In this document: positions 25,701-33,600 of the stretch, in pieces
Position numbering within the stretch: position 1 is the first letter of the stretch
Layout: the number at the start of each line of letters is the position of its first letter
Source: an uncultured Bacilli bacterium
GTDB taxonomy: Bacteria > Bacillota_I > Bacilli_A > RFN20 > CAG-449
NCBI GenBank assembly: GCA_947626895.1
Contig: CANQTY010000007.1
Location: 1 to 41,529, forward strand
Direction of reading: 5' to 3'
Length of the DNA stretch: 41,529 nt
The notes under the pieces: generated by a model
Database searches by the model: none
What the model was told of the DNA's origin: nothing
The model's input: only the letters and a program-made list of their open reading frames with translations
Program-made: the position numbers and the translations under genes

Positions 25701-27312
25701 ATTCTGTATCTTTCACATTGATATTTTTTAAACCTTCATGAGCTTTTAATGTGGAGATTGATTCATTAAAACGATTTCCATCTAAAATGGTAAGCATTGG
25801 TTTTGTCCAAATTTTAGACATTGCGCTAGCATTTTCCATCATCATATTTAAAGAGGTATCCATTGTATCTAAAGAAGATATTAAAGTATTTTTATTTGCT
25901 TCAGTATTCTTTTTTCCTTTGATATAAATAAAGGGATGTTTTTCTAAAATACCTAAATTTTTCGATAATTCACTATAGGTATGAATCGCTTTTAAACATT
26001 CTTCAAAATGAGCTTTACTCATTTCATCAAAACGGAAGATATTGATTTTAGGAATACGGATGTTTTCTTTTTCTAAAGCATCTTTAATTTCTAAATATTC
26101 ACCAAGAATTGTCGAAAAAGTCATATCAGAATTTGCAATTTTATAACTTAAGGATTCATAGATTTCTTGAATACGTTTCTTATTTTCTTCATATTGAGAA
26201 GATAAGGATTGATCTAAGATGTTTTTTGGACTGCCAAGCGCTAAAGTCTTTTCTATCTTTTTTAAAACATCTTTTTTATTGGTTTTATAAGTATGTAATT
26301 CTAAAACTAAATCCGCTAAACCCATCGTTTCTAAAAGGCGATTCATCTTATCAAGAGCAACTTTCTTTTTAGAAACATATAAAACAGATTTTCCTTGCGC
26401 TACATAAGAAGCTATTAAATTCGCAATCGTTTGAGCTTTTCCTGTTCCAGGCGCAGCTTCAATCACACAATCTTCATTTTGGAAGATGGTTTTTAAAGCT
26501 TCACGTTGATAAACATTCGCATTATAAATTCTTTTTTCTTCAATAACATCATTGTTTTTTATTACATTTTCACTAGATGAAGGATTTTTATCACTAGGAA
26601 AAAGTTTATTCATCATGTTATTTTGGAAAGGCCTTTTATCTTCCCAATAGGATAAATCAAGATCATCTGCAATTAAATAACGTCCATATTCAAATTGCGA
26701 TAATAAACCTTTATCTCTTTCTACTTTCCAGTCTTTTAAATTTCCTTTTAATTGCTTTTCAATGAAGACTAATTGGTCTTCGATAGTTTGTAAATCCTCG
26801 TCAGTTTTTAAGTCTAAATCAACCCCATATTCTAATTTTACCTTTTTTCTAAGGCACATGTTAAATAGGATACGTTCCCCACTATAGGAGATAAAGTAGT
26901 TAGAAAAGTTTTCTACACGACTAATTTCTACTGGAATTAAAATTAAAGGAGATTCAAGTTCATTTTCTTTGCTATCTTTCCATTTTAAAAATCCGACACA
27001 TAAAAATAGAGCATTTGTTCCATTTTCCTCGATGTAACGTTTTTGTTGACGATAGATTTTTGCTAAACAATCTAAAAATGCATCCCCAGATAAAGTCGCT
27101 TTTAATAAACCATTTGCCCGTGTTGTCGAGGCATCGCAAAAGGAAATGGATTTATTATCATTCACTAAATCATTATAGATTTGGATAGCATCCATTTTTT
27201 GGATGAGTAAACCATATTCATTATCCTTTTGATATTGAATAAAAGGATTATCAAGTGTTAAATTAATTGCTTCATTTCTTGAATTTTCTAGTTCTTTTTT
27301 TATATTTTCCAT
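22777..27312 (-). CDS. DUF4011 helicase-nuclease with degenerate ATPase motifs
   Basis: A 1511-aa protein: DUF4011 (about 1-240, with FLCVGFLKWKDS), split SF1 helicase core with a long helical insert (about 300-860), Vsr-like REase_MTES_1575-type nuclease (about 1215-1300) and a C-terminal DUF3320-like winged helix (about 1380-1511). ATPase motifs deviate: Walker A APGTGKA (Ala293 for Ser/Thr), Walker B VFNEAS (Asn912 for Asp), motif III GDSNEFAPS for GDxxQLPP, motif VI AITGAR (Gly1144 for Arg). The nuclease keeps Asp1235 (GIDLAI) and Glu1251/Asp1253 (GIELD). So it is probably a weak or dead motor with a live nuclease. GGAG precedes the ATG. It stands apart on its own minus-strand unit. Confidence 0.88.
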   Translation of the reverse strand: MENIKKELENSRNEAINLTLDNPFIQYQKDNEYGLLIQKMDAIQIYNDLVNDNKSISFCDASTTRANGLLKATLSGDAFLDCLAKIYRQQKRYIEENGTNALFLCVGFLKWKDSKENELESPLILIPVEISRVENFSNYFISYSGERILFNMCLRKKVKLEYGVDLDLKTDEDLQTIEDQLVFIEKQLKGNLKDWKVERDKGLLSQFEYGRYLIADDLDLSYWEDKRPFQNNMMNKLFPSDKNPSSSENVIKNNDVIEEKRIYNANVYQREALKTIFQNEDCVIEAAPGTGKAQTIANLIASYVAQGKSVLYVSKKKVALDKMNRLLETMGLADLVLELHTYKTNKKDVLKKIEKTLALGSPKNILDQSLSSQYEENKKRIQEIYESLSYKIANSDMTFSTILGEYLEIKDALEKENIRIPKINIFRFDEMSKAHFEECLKAIHTYSELSKNLGILEKHPFIYIKGKKNTEANKNTLISSLDTMDTSLNMMMENASAMSKIWTKPMLTILDGNRFNESISTLKAHEGLKNINVKDTELENYFDSILKIINRIKKTQKFLRKIDVKKEVFLTPSRYIALYNRYINEEIIEKKECYLTSLKACFTSELYLENKLKQVQTFLLTKANKEEDYTLLFHIFKNINSENVFTFDYANAKALLEEAIAFQKLVSEGHILPQAKAYINDLEKIQTLSEYNHLYNQAKNIFVKSLKTFLEVSQYDCFAKFDSKTFYEDMNFLELRKLVTEWKEKENHISYILDYNAIIERIKDLEINSILNIHLSPKKMKFLGDFFTMSYYEELIEHAYKQYPLLNEIKRTRIEKLYDNLLEFDQKSMIENAKQIVKTHYEEMQNVKNNAKEMNILRRETLKKRNQMPVKKLLLRLHESVQKIKPIFITSPVSISSFLMGSDMVFDLVVFNEASRISAYEGLNAMLRAKRIVAFGDSNEFAPSSKYSYSSLLYSLSVMDFLKENGAKEIYLRYQYRSLYASLLHFVNQQYYNERLLYFPSAQEYHNNESFVLQTITNGVYDSKTKVNLPEVKKIAKACLDHAKNNPSLSLGVICLNLPQQVQLSLELEKLLAKEEDQKIKDFFTLHKNEPFFMKDVFASQGDDRDVIFVSLVYAKKKDGELVEDFFPLVADSGMSALNVAITGARRKCVIFSSLDSESLEITNQTPKGIKNLYDLLRMLEEKSRLTLKNKEEGTLPNKPTPKKKDNAFLNYLYEKITEKGYYIDTEIGKQCGIDLAIAKQENSPFILGIELDNGVYYQMEDLLDRDKIRRQLLRNRGWRVIHVWSSEFVKNPKGELDKIFDILESPIKFPPLNRDLYSFKVSRRNKESSEEKIELHLVEYEQFTTKKQTPLILNDDAKLALYIEKIVRLESPIPLALLKKRLCEIADVDKLSDEESETINKLAQKDERFELKNDFIYWKMNQDFYVRNRSKLDSASKKVDYIPDEELEIAITYVLNAGLVATEQELYKEIGNIFGFHKNARLTERLQYLVALLLERGKLYLDNGLLYLND

Positions 27313-27489
27313 ACTTTTTTCTCCGTGAAAGGCAAATTCATTATATCATTTCTCAAAGAGAAGTAAAAAGAAGAACGTCTCATTTAGAAATTTCTTTTTT
27401 CATTATAATGAAAAAGAAAAATACGTTTCTTTTAGTATGTAAAACGTCTATGAAGTAATATAATAAAGGTGTTTTAGGAGTCAATAATT

Positions 27490-29241
27490 ATGGATGAACT
27501 TACATTATTAGAACCATTAAAAGCTTATGAATATTTAAGTCAAAAACATTATCAAAATGTGACAAAGTTTTTTGATGATTTAGTTTCTAATTCTAAAATT
27601 GATATCTCAAAAAACCATAAAACCATGGAAACGTATCAAAAAGTTTCATCTGTGCGTGAAAAAGAAAATGCTTCAAATAAAAAATATAAGGCGATTAAAA
27701 CAATCTTAAATATCTTTAGTATAATTTGCTTTTCAGTCGCTGCTTTTGCGCTTTTGTTTATTATTATTCCTCCTGAAAAAGAAATGCTTCCAATCTTATT
27801 ATTTATACTAACTTTAATTCTAGGAATTGCTTTACAGATTATTAATTTTCTAGTGCTTCGTCCTTTTATAAAAAATCAACAAATGAAGATTAAAGATTTA
27901 GATAAGAAACTACAAAACTTGCGAGAGGAAGGATTTAAAGAATTAAAATCCTTAAATGATAGTTATTATTTTAATATGCAATTAGATATCATTAATCAAT
28001 TAAATCCTTTATTGCATTTAGATCCATATGTAAGTGTAAGCCGTTATCAAGAAATGGTGGATGTTTTCCATTTAAAAAATGATTTGGATATGAATGAATC
28101 ATTAGTTTATGTGCAGTCTGGAACAATCAATGGAAATCCATTTTTAATTGAAAAAATTCTTTATCAAAGTATGGTTCCAGAAATTTATCATGGTCATTTA
28201 ACGATCCATTGGCAAGAAAGGGTACATGAAAATGGTAGATCTAGAACCATTACTAGGACTCAAACTCTGCATGCTTCCATAACACAACCTAAACCAATCT
28301 ATCGGACAGTGACACGCTTAATTTATGGAAATGAAGCTGCGCCTAATTTAACTTTTTCAAGAAATCCAACAAAGGCTAGCAATTTAGAGGATAAAGAATT
28401 AGATAAATATGTTAAATCGTTTGATAAAAAACTTGATAAGATGGTTGAAGAGGATATTAAAACAGGAGATGATACGCCTTTTACAAAACTTGCTAACACC
28501 AAATTTGAAGCACTATATAATGCTTTAGATCGTGATAATGAAGTTGAATTTAGATTATTATTTACTCCATTAGCCCAAAAGAATTTAATTGATATATTAA
28601 CTGCTGATTCACCTTTTGGTGATCGCTTCTTATTTTCTAAATCGCATATGTTAAATTATGTGATACATCTTGATACACAAGGTTTTGATTTTGCTGGTTC
28701 TTATTCTCGTTTCGTCAATTATAATTATGAAGAGGCAAAAGCCTATTTTATTCAATATAATATGGATTACTTTACGAATCTTTTTAGAAATTTAATTCCT
28801 GTATTAGCAATTCCTTTATATATTCAAACGAAGATGAGTGCTCGAAATGAAAAAAATGAGTATCCAACGAATGTTTCTCTTTTAGAACATGAAGTTTTAG
28901 CAAATGCTTTTGATAAAAAACTTTTAAGGCATAAAGAAACTGTCACAGATTTAATTTTAAAAACAAAATTTATTCAAAAAGATGGGGAATATGATGAAGT
29001 AGAAATTAAAGCATATTCATTTAGAAGTGATGAATTTGTTGAACATGTTACTGTTGTTGGAGGGGATGGTAGACCTCATGCAGTACCTGTTCCTTATTTA
29101 TTATATCGTCCCTTAGAAAAAGAATCTAAAATGATGATAAAATACGAGGTTTCACAAGATACTTTGTCGAATAATACTTCACAAGATAAAACAAATAATG
29201 CTAAAATATACCAAAGAGAATTATCTGCATATTTAAAGTAA
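27490..29241 (+). CDS. Membrane protein paired with LemA-like gene
   Basis: A 583-aa protein of no family I can name. Two transmembrane helices (about 72-93 and 99-122) form a hairpin, followed by a Lys-rich coiled-coil (about 125-160) and a large soluble C-terminal part of about 420 residues, probably cytoplasmic. It has a beta-rich region with VQSGTINGNPFLIEK and an alternating strand with many Thr and Arg (about 240-285). No catalytic motif is seen. A TATAAT at 27459-27464 and TTAGGAG precede it. It lies 18 bases from the LemA-like gene, so they form one unit that diverges from the 1511-aa helicase. Such pairs are membrane-linked and of unknown role. Confidence 0.6.
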   Translation: MDELTLLEPLKAYEYLSQKHYQNVTKFFDDLVSNSKIDISKNHKTMETYQKVSSVREKENASNKKYKAIKTILNIFSIICFSVAAFALLFIIIPPEKEMLPILLFILTLILGIALQIINFLVLRPFIKNQQMKIKDLDKKLQNLREEGFKELKSLNDSYYFNMQLDIINQLNPLLHLDPYVSVSRYQEMVDVFHLKNDLDMNESLVYVQSGTINGNPFLIEKILYQSMVPEIYHGHLTIHWQERVHENGRSRTITRTQTLHASITQPKPIYRTVTRLIYGNEAAPNLTFSRNPTKASNLEDKELDKYVKSFDKKLDKMVEEDIKTGDDTPFTKLANTKFEALYNALDRDNEVEFRLLFTPLAQKNLIDILTADSPFGDRFLFSKSHMLNYVIHLDTQGFDFAGSYSRFVNYNYEEAKAYFIQYNMDYFTNLFRNLIPVLAIPLYIQTKMSARNEKNEYPTNVSLLEHEVLANAFDKKLLRHKETVTDLILKTKFIQKDGEYDEVEIKAYSFRSDEFVEHVTVVGGDGRPHAVPVPYLLYRPLEKESKMMIKYEVSQDTLSNNTSQDKTNNAKIYQRELSAYLK

Positions 29242-29259
29242 AGGAAGGGAGAAAAAAAT

Positions 29260-29919
29260 ATGGCAAATGAATTAGATGAATTAACTGGAAATGTCAATGA
29301 TAGTGGTCGTGATGTAAACGTCATTGATAAACAATTAGAGGTTCATGTTGGGGTAGGCTCAATTGTTTTTGAAGTCTTATTATGGGTTTTAGGAATCATT
29401 CCTGGAATTGTCTTCTTATTTATGAAAATCAATGCTGGAAATTATTTAAGTAAGCTTCAACAAAAGATTCAACACGATGCTTCACAAATCGATAATTATT
29501 TAGAGCAAAGAGTAGTTATCCTACAAAACGTAGCAAAATTATTAGATAAAGCTATTGATTTAGATAAATCAACCTTTTCTGAAATTGCTTCATTACGTTC
29601 AGGAAATACACCCGATTCTTTAAATAACATGGCCAATAAAGTCGCTGATGTAAATGCAAAAATCAATGTTGTCGTAGAAAATTATCCAGATTTAAAAGCT
29701 CATCAAGAAATTATTGATGCAATGCAACAAAATGCATATTTACAAAAAGAAATCACCGCGGCTAGAGAAGCTTATAATGATACCATTCATCAATGGAATA
29801 CTGAAATTTATTCTTGGCCCACAAAGATGATCGTCGCTGCTAGAAGACACTATACGACAAGAATTCCATTTACCGCGGATAGTGAAACTAAAGCAAAAGC
29901 AAAAGACGTCTTCTTCTAG
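29260..29919 (+). CDS. LemA family membrane protein
   Basis: A 219-aa LemA-family protein: one transmembrane helix (about 32-55, preceded by a 30-residue acidic tail) and a four-helix cytoplasmic or extracellular bundle with GNYLSKLQQKI, QRVVILQN, DLKAHQEI and YNDTIHQWNTEIYSWPT, close to the LemA YN-x-N-T-x-PT-type end. LemA proteins often sit beside membrane proteases or TPM-domain proteins; here the partner is a 583-aa membrane protein. AGGAAGGGAG precedes the start and an intrinsic terminator follows. Confidence 0.85.
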   Translation: MANELDELTGNVNDSGRDVNVIDKQLEVHVGVGSIVFEVLLWVLGIIPGIVFLFMKINAGNYLSKLQQKIQHDASQIDNYLEQRVVILQNVAKLLDKAIDLDKSTFSEIASLRSGNTPDSLNNMANKVADVNAKINVVVENYPDLKAHQEIIDAMQQNAYLQKEITAAREAYNDTIHQWNTEIYSWPTKMIVAARRHYTTRIPFTADSETKAKAKDVFF

Positions 29920-29946
29920 AAAATCTTTATAAAAATAAGAATTTTT

Positions 29947-29977
29947 ACCTAGTATACCTATATATGCTAGGTTTTTT
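29947..29977 (+). terminator. Terminator of the LemA unit
   Basis: ACCTAG (29947-29952) pairs with CTAGGT (29967-29972), followed by six T residues to 29977. It overlaps an ATG at 29964 that would otherwise be taken as the next gene's start. Confidence 0.8.
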
Positions 29978-29999
29978 AAAGCAAATAGGAAATGTAATT

Positions 30000-30455
30000 A
30001 TGAAAGTTATCAATTATTTTGAAAGTGAAGGAAAAGAACATTGGTTAAATAAAATTGCTGAGTCTTCCTGGGATGCAGGTAAATTTTTATATGAATTACT
30101 ATCTAAAGGCACTTTTTTTGATGCAGTAGGAGATCATTCAAGAGTCTTGCTATTAGTTGAAGGGGATGAGTTAATTTCTTATTGCACTTATGCACAATAT
30201 GATGATATACAGCCTACAAATTTAACCCCATGGGTCGGTTTTGTATATACTTTCCCTCAATATCGTGGTCATCATTATATAAGATATTTGTTTCAAGAAA
30301 TTGAACGTATTGCGAGAAGTGAACATGTAGAAAATATTTATATATCCACGAATCATGTTGGACTATATGAAAAATATGGTTTTGAATTTCGCTCGATTAT
30401 GCAAGATATCGATGGTAATGATTCAAAAGTCTATTTCAAAAAAATAAAAGATTAG
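30000..30455 (+). CDS. GNAT-family N-acetyltransferase
   Basis: A 151-aa GNAT acetyltransferase using acetyl-CoA. Motif A appears as TFPQYRGHHYIRYLF (the acetyl-CoA loop Q/R-x-x-G-x-x), preceded by a strand ending WVGFVYT and followed by IYISTNHVGLYEKYGFE, the usual C-terminal Tyr region. The start at 30000 is chosen because AGGAAA lies eight bases before it; the upstream in-frame ATG (29964) lies inside a terminator stem with no ribosome site. Substrate unknown. It sits between the LemA unit and the tRNA. Confidence 0.82.
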   Translation: MKVINYFESEGKEHWLNKIAESSWDAGKFLYELLSKGTFFDAVGDHSRVLLLVEGDELISYCTYAQYDDIQPTNLTPWVGFVYTFPQYRGHHYIRYLFQEIERIARSEHVENIYISTNHVGLYEKYGFEFRSIMQDIDGNDSKVYFKKIKD

Positions 30456-30490
30456 TAGCACCTATTTTTAGTGGAGCGTCATCATTCTTC

Positions 30491-30519
30491 TTGAAAGTTA
30501 AAAGGAAACCCCCTAAAAT
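30491..30519 (+). promoter_or_regulatory. tRNA-Leu promoter
   Basis: TTGAAA (30491-30496) and TAAAAT (30514-30519) are separated by exactly 17 bp, putting the start about five bases before the tRNA. Confidence 0.75.
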
Positions 30520-30530
30520 AAACTTGCTAA

Positions 30531-30613
30531 GCTCTTTTGGCGGAATTGGTATACGCGCGTGACTTAGGATCACGTTCTTCGGAGTGCGGGTTCGAGTCCC
30601 GTGAAGAGCACCA
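30531..30613 (+). tRNA. tRNA-Leu (anticodon UAG)
   Basis: The acceptor GCTCTTT pairs with GAAGAGC (one G-U). The anticodon stem CGTGA/TCACG holds the loop CTTAGGA with anticodon TAG, reading CUN leucine codons. A class II variable arm is present, the T-arm has GTTCGAGTC, and CCA is encoded (30611-30613). It has its own promoter and terminator. Its 3' end faces the end of the helicase operon, 35 bases away, a common position for island insertion. Confidence 0.95.
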
Positions 30614-30624
30614 GAAAAAAATTG

Positions 30625-30644
30625 CGCCTATTTCTAGGCGTTTT
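30625..30644. terminator. Terminator between tRNA-Leu and the helicase operon
   Basis: CGCCTA (30625-30630) and TAGGCG (30635-30640) pair across TTTC, followed by TTTT in the plus direction. The A-run 30614-30621 on the other side lets it also terminate the minus-strand operon, whose stop is at 30648. Confidence 0.75.
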
Positions 30645-30647
30645 ATA

Positions 30648-33600
30648 TTATATAGAGCTTCTTAAGCATTCATTGATTACATTGAAGAGTTTTTGTACTT
30701 CATTTTTATAATCATAAAACCAAGGAAGTAAGAAGATATGATAAAGTTTCCATGCATATTTTCTTGTTAAAATTTGGTCTTTCAAACGAATGAAATCTCT
30801 TAAAGTTTGATGTTTTAATCCATCTTCATCAATGATGATACCTAAGACATAATTTGAATCATTTGCCTCTTTTTTAATACCGATTTGTACTTTATAGGTT
30901 GATAAACCAACATTGACATCATAATGAATATTGTTTTTATCAAGTAAAGAACAAATGCTTTTGCTAAATTCAGATATCTCATTATCTTCATATTTTTTAT
31001 AGGAAGTAGAGAAGGATTTTGCATATTTTAAGAAATCAAGAAGGACTTTTGCTCCTTCATTTTTTCCTTGGCTTTGAATAAGTGCGTTTTCTAAAACATC
31101 TATCTTTAAAGAGGTAAGGACAATCATTCTTTTTCTAGCTCTAGAAATTGCTACGTTGATTCTTTTTTGCCCATTTAAATTTCTTAAAGGCCCTAGATAA
31201 CTTAAAGAAAAGACATCTTCCTTATTAGCGCCATAAGTTGTAGATAAGATAATTGTATCTCTTTCATCACCTTGAATTGTATCTAGATTACAAAAGATAA
31301 TGGGTTCATTCTTTTTCGCATTATGCTCTTTCCACATTTGGATGCGTTCATCATTTGCGTGGCTATTTAAAAATTTATTCCATTCAGATTCAATATATTC
31401 TGCTTGAACTTTATTAAAGGCAACGACTCCAATAGTAAAATCTATACGGTCTAATGAAGTAATTTCGTTATAAAGCGTTTGAATGACTTTAATAGCTTCT
31501 TCTTTATTGATTTTTAACCCTGCAGAAAGATAAGTTCCATCTTCGACAAAATGATAAAAGATTCCGTGTCGTGAATCATGTTTACTTGCAGGGAAAGTGA
31601 TGAGGTTATTATCATAAAAATGTTTATTAGAAAAGTCGATTAAAGACTCTTCTTCACTTCTATAATGCCATTTTAAAGAAGCAACTTCACTAGATAAAGA
31701 AGAATGAATTGCACCATCAAGAATAGATTCATCCTCTAAAGTGAAATCTTCTTCTTCATATTCATCCGATGAAGAATAAATATCTCCACTACGACCAAAG
31801 TCAAAAGGTGGAAGCTGTTTATCATCTCCTGAAATGATGATTTGTTTACCTCTTACAATCGAGGCTAAAGCTTCTTCAAGGAAGATTTGACTAGCTTCAT
31901 CAAAGATTACCATATCAAAGTTACAAGATATATCTAAAAATTGAGAGACATTTAAAGGAGACATCATAATACAAGGAGTAATATGCTTAATTTGTTCAAA
32001 TCGATCCTTCATAATGGATTTTAAAGAGACTTTGTTAATCGTTGGAATGAGTTTTTCATTTGGATAAAGTTTAATAAAATCTTCATAAGCTTCTTTTTTA
32101 TATAAGGATAATTGATTATATAAAGCATAAGCATTTTCTTTTAAACGTAATTCATCTAATGAACAATATTTTTCAATATCATTTAGTGAACCTCCACGGG
32201 TAAGGAAGTGTCTAATCGTCGAATCAGAATCTAATAAGTACATCACACAAGTACTATAATAAGATTTCATAATAGCATTATAGGCATCTTCCTTAGAATA
32301 GCCGTTTTTTGCTATCTTTTTTGATAAATTCATTAAAATTTCATTATCTTTAATGGATTCTAAATAAAACTTTAATTGAATATAATTTGAAACTTTAGAA
32401 CGATTATTTAAAATAGAACAAATTTTTTCTTTAATGTCGTTCAGTTTCATTTTTGACAAATCGAAGTATTTAGAATCAAAATAGGGCTTTAAGTCTTCAA
32501 TATCTTTACTTAAATTTTCTTTTTGTTCCTTAAAATATTTTGTCCAAGTTTTTAGCTCATCAATAAATGTTTCATATCGACTTGCTTTATCTAAGCGTAA
32601 TAACAAGCAACGAATATACACATTTGTAGATTTACAAGTTTGAATTATTTGAATTGTTTTTTCATAATCATCAATCATTTCCTTAATAGGTAAATCATCA
32701 TTTTGAAGAGCAAAATGATAATAATTTTTTACTTCTTCAAGCTTTTTAAGGCATTCTTCTTTTTGATTATATGCATCAATATAATAAGGAATTTTCCTTA
32801 ATAATTCTTTATAATCTTGATACTTTAAATTATCTGGTTTAATTTTATAAACACTTTCAATCTTTTCTTTTAATTCGGCGTATTTTTTGTCAAATCTTGA
32901 TAAAAACGATTTATAGTTATCTAATAAGTTGTTACTTTCATTTACATCGAGATTTAAAAGGTTTTCTATGTTAAATAACTCTTCAACATTATTATAAGGA
33001 TTAGCGTTCATATCTTGAATTTTATTATAGATTGAAACTAGTCTATTTTTGTGTTCTATAAAGAAGTTTTCTAATTCCATATAACTTCGATTATTATATA
33101 GTGCTCTAAATGTATCATAAGATAATTTAGGGAAAGTAGAAAAAGCATCGAAAAATTGAATATAACGGTCAAAATCCCCTAGATAGAGCTCAAATATAGA
33201 GCGGTTGATAATTTGCTCAATTTGAAGTTTCATTGGTTTTCCTTCGAAAAGATGATTTCTAAATCGTTCCATAATATCAAGACTAGGTAAGGTTAAACTA
33301 TTATCCATATAACCTTGAAATATAGGATTTAAATCGGTGTGAGATACTTTATTTGCGATTTCATAGGCATAATAGTTTGATATGAAATTATCTATTTCAT
33401 AGGGTTTAATTTTTGTAACATCTTTTACATTAAAGAAATTTTCATCTTTTCTTCCAACATTATTTGTTTGTTTATTTGAAAAGCTTGACCATTTACCAAT
33501 GAGTTCATGAATGGTTAAATCATGAAGTTTTTGATCATCGGAAAAATCATAATAAGATTGTAATCTTTTTGTAACATCTAATAGATTTTCCTTTGTTGAA

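Noticed and set aside
29964-29999. Upstream ATG extending the GNAT gene by 12 codons
   Set aside because: It lies inside the LemA terminator stem and has no ribosome site, while the ATG at 30000 has AGGAAA at proper spacing.
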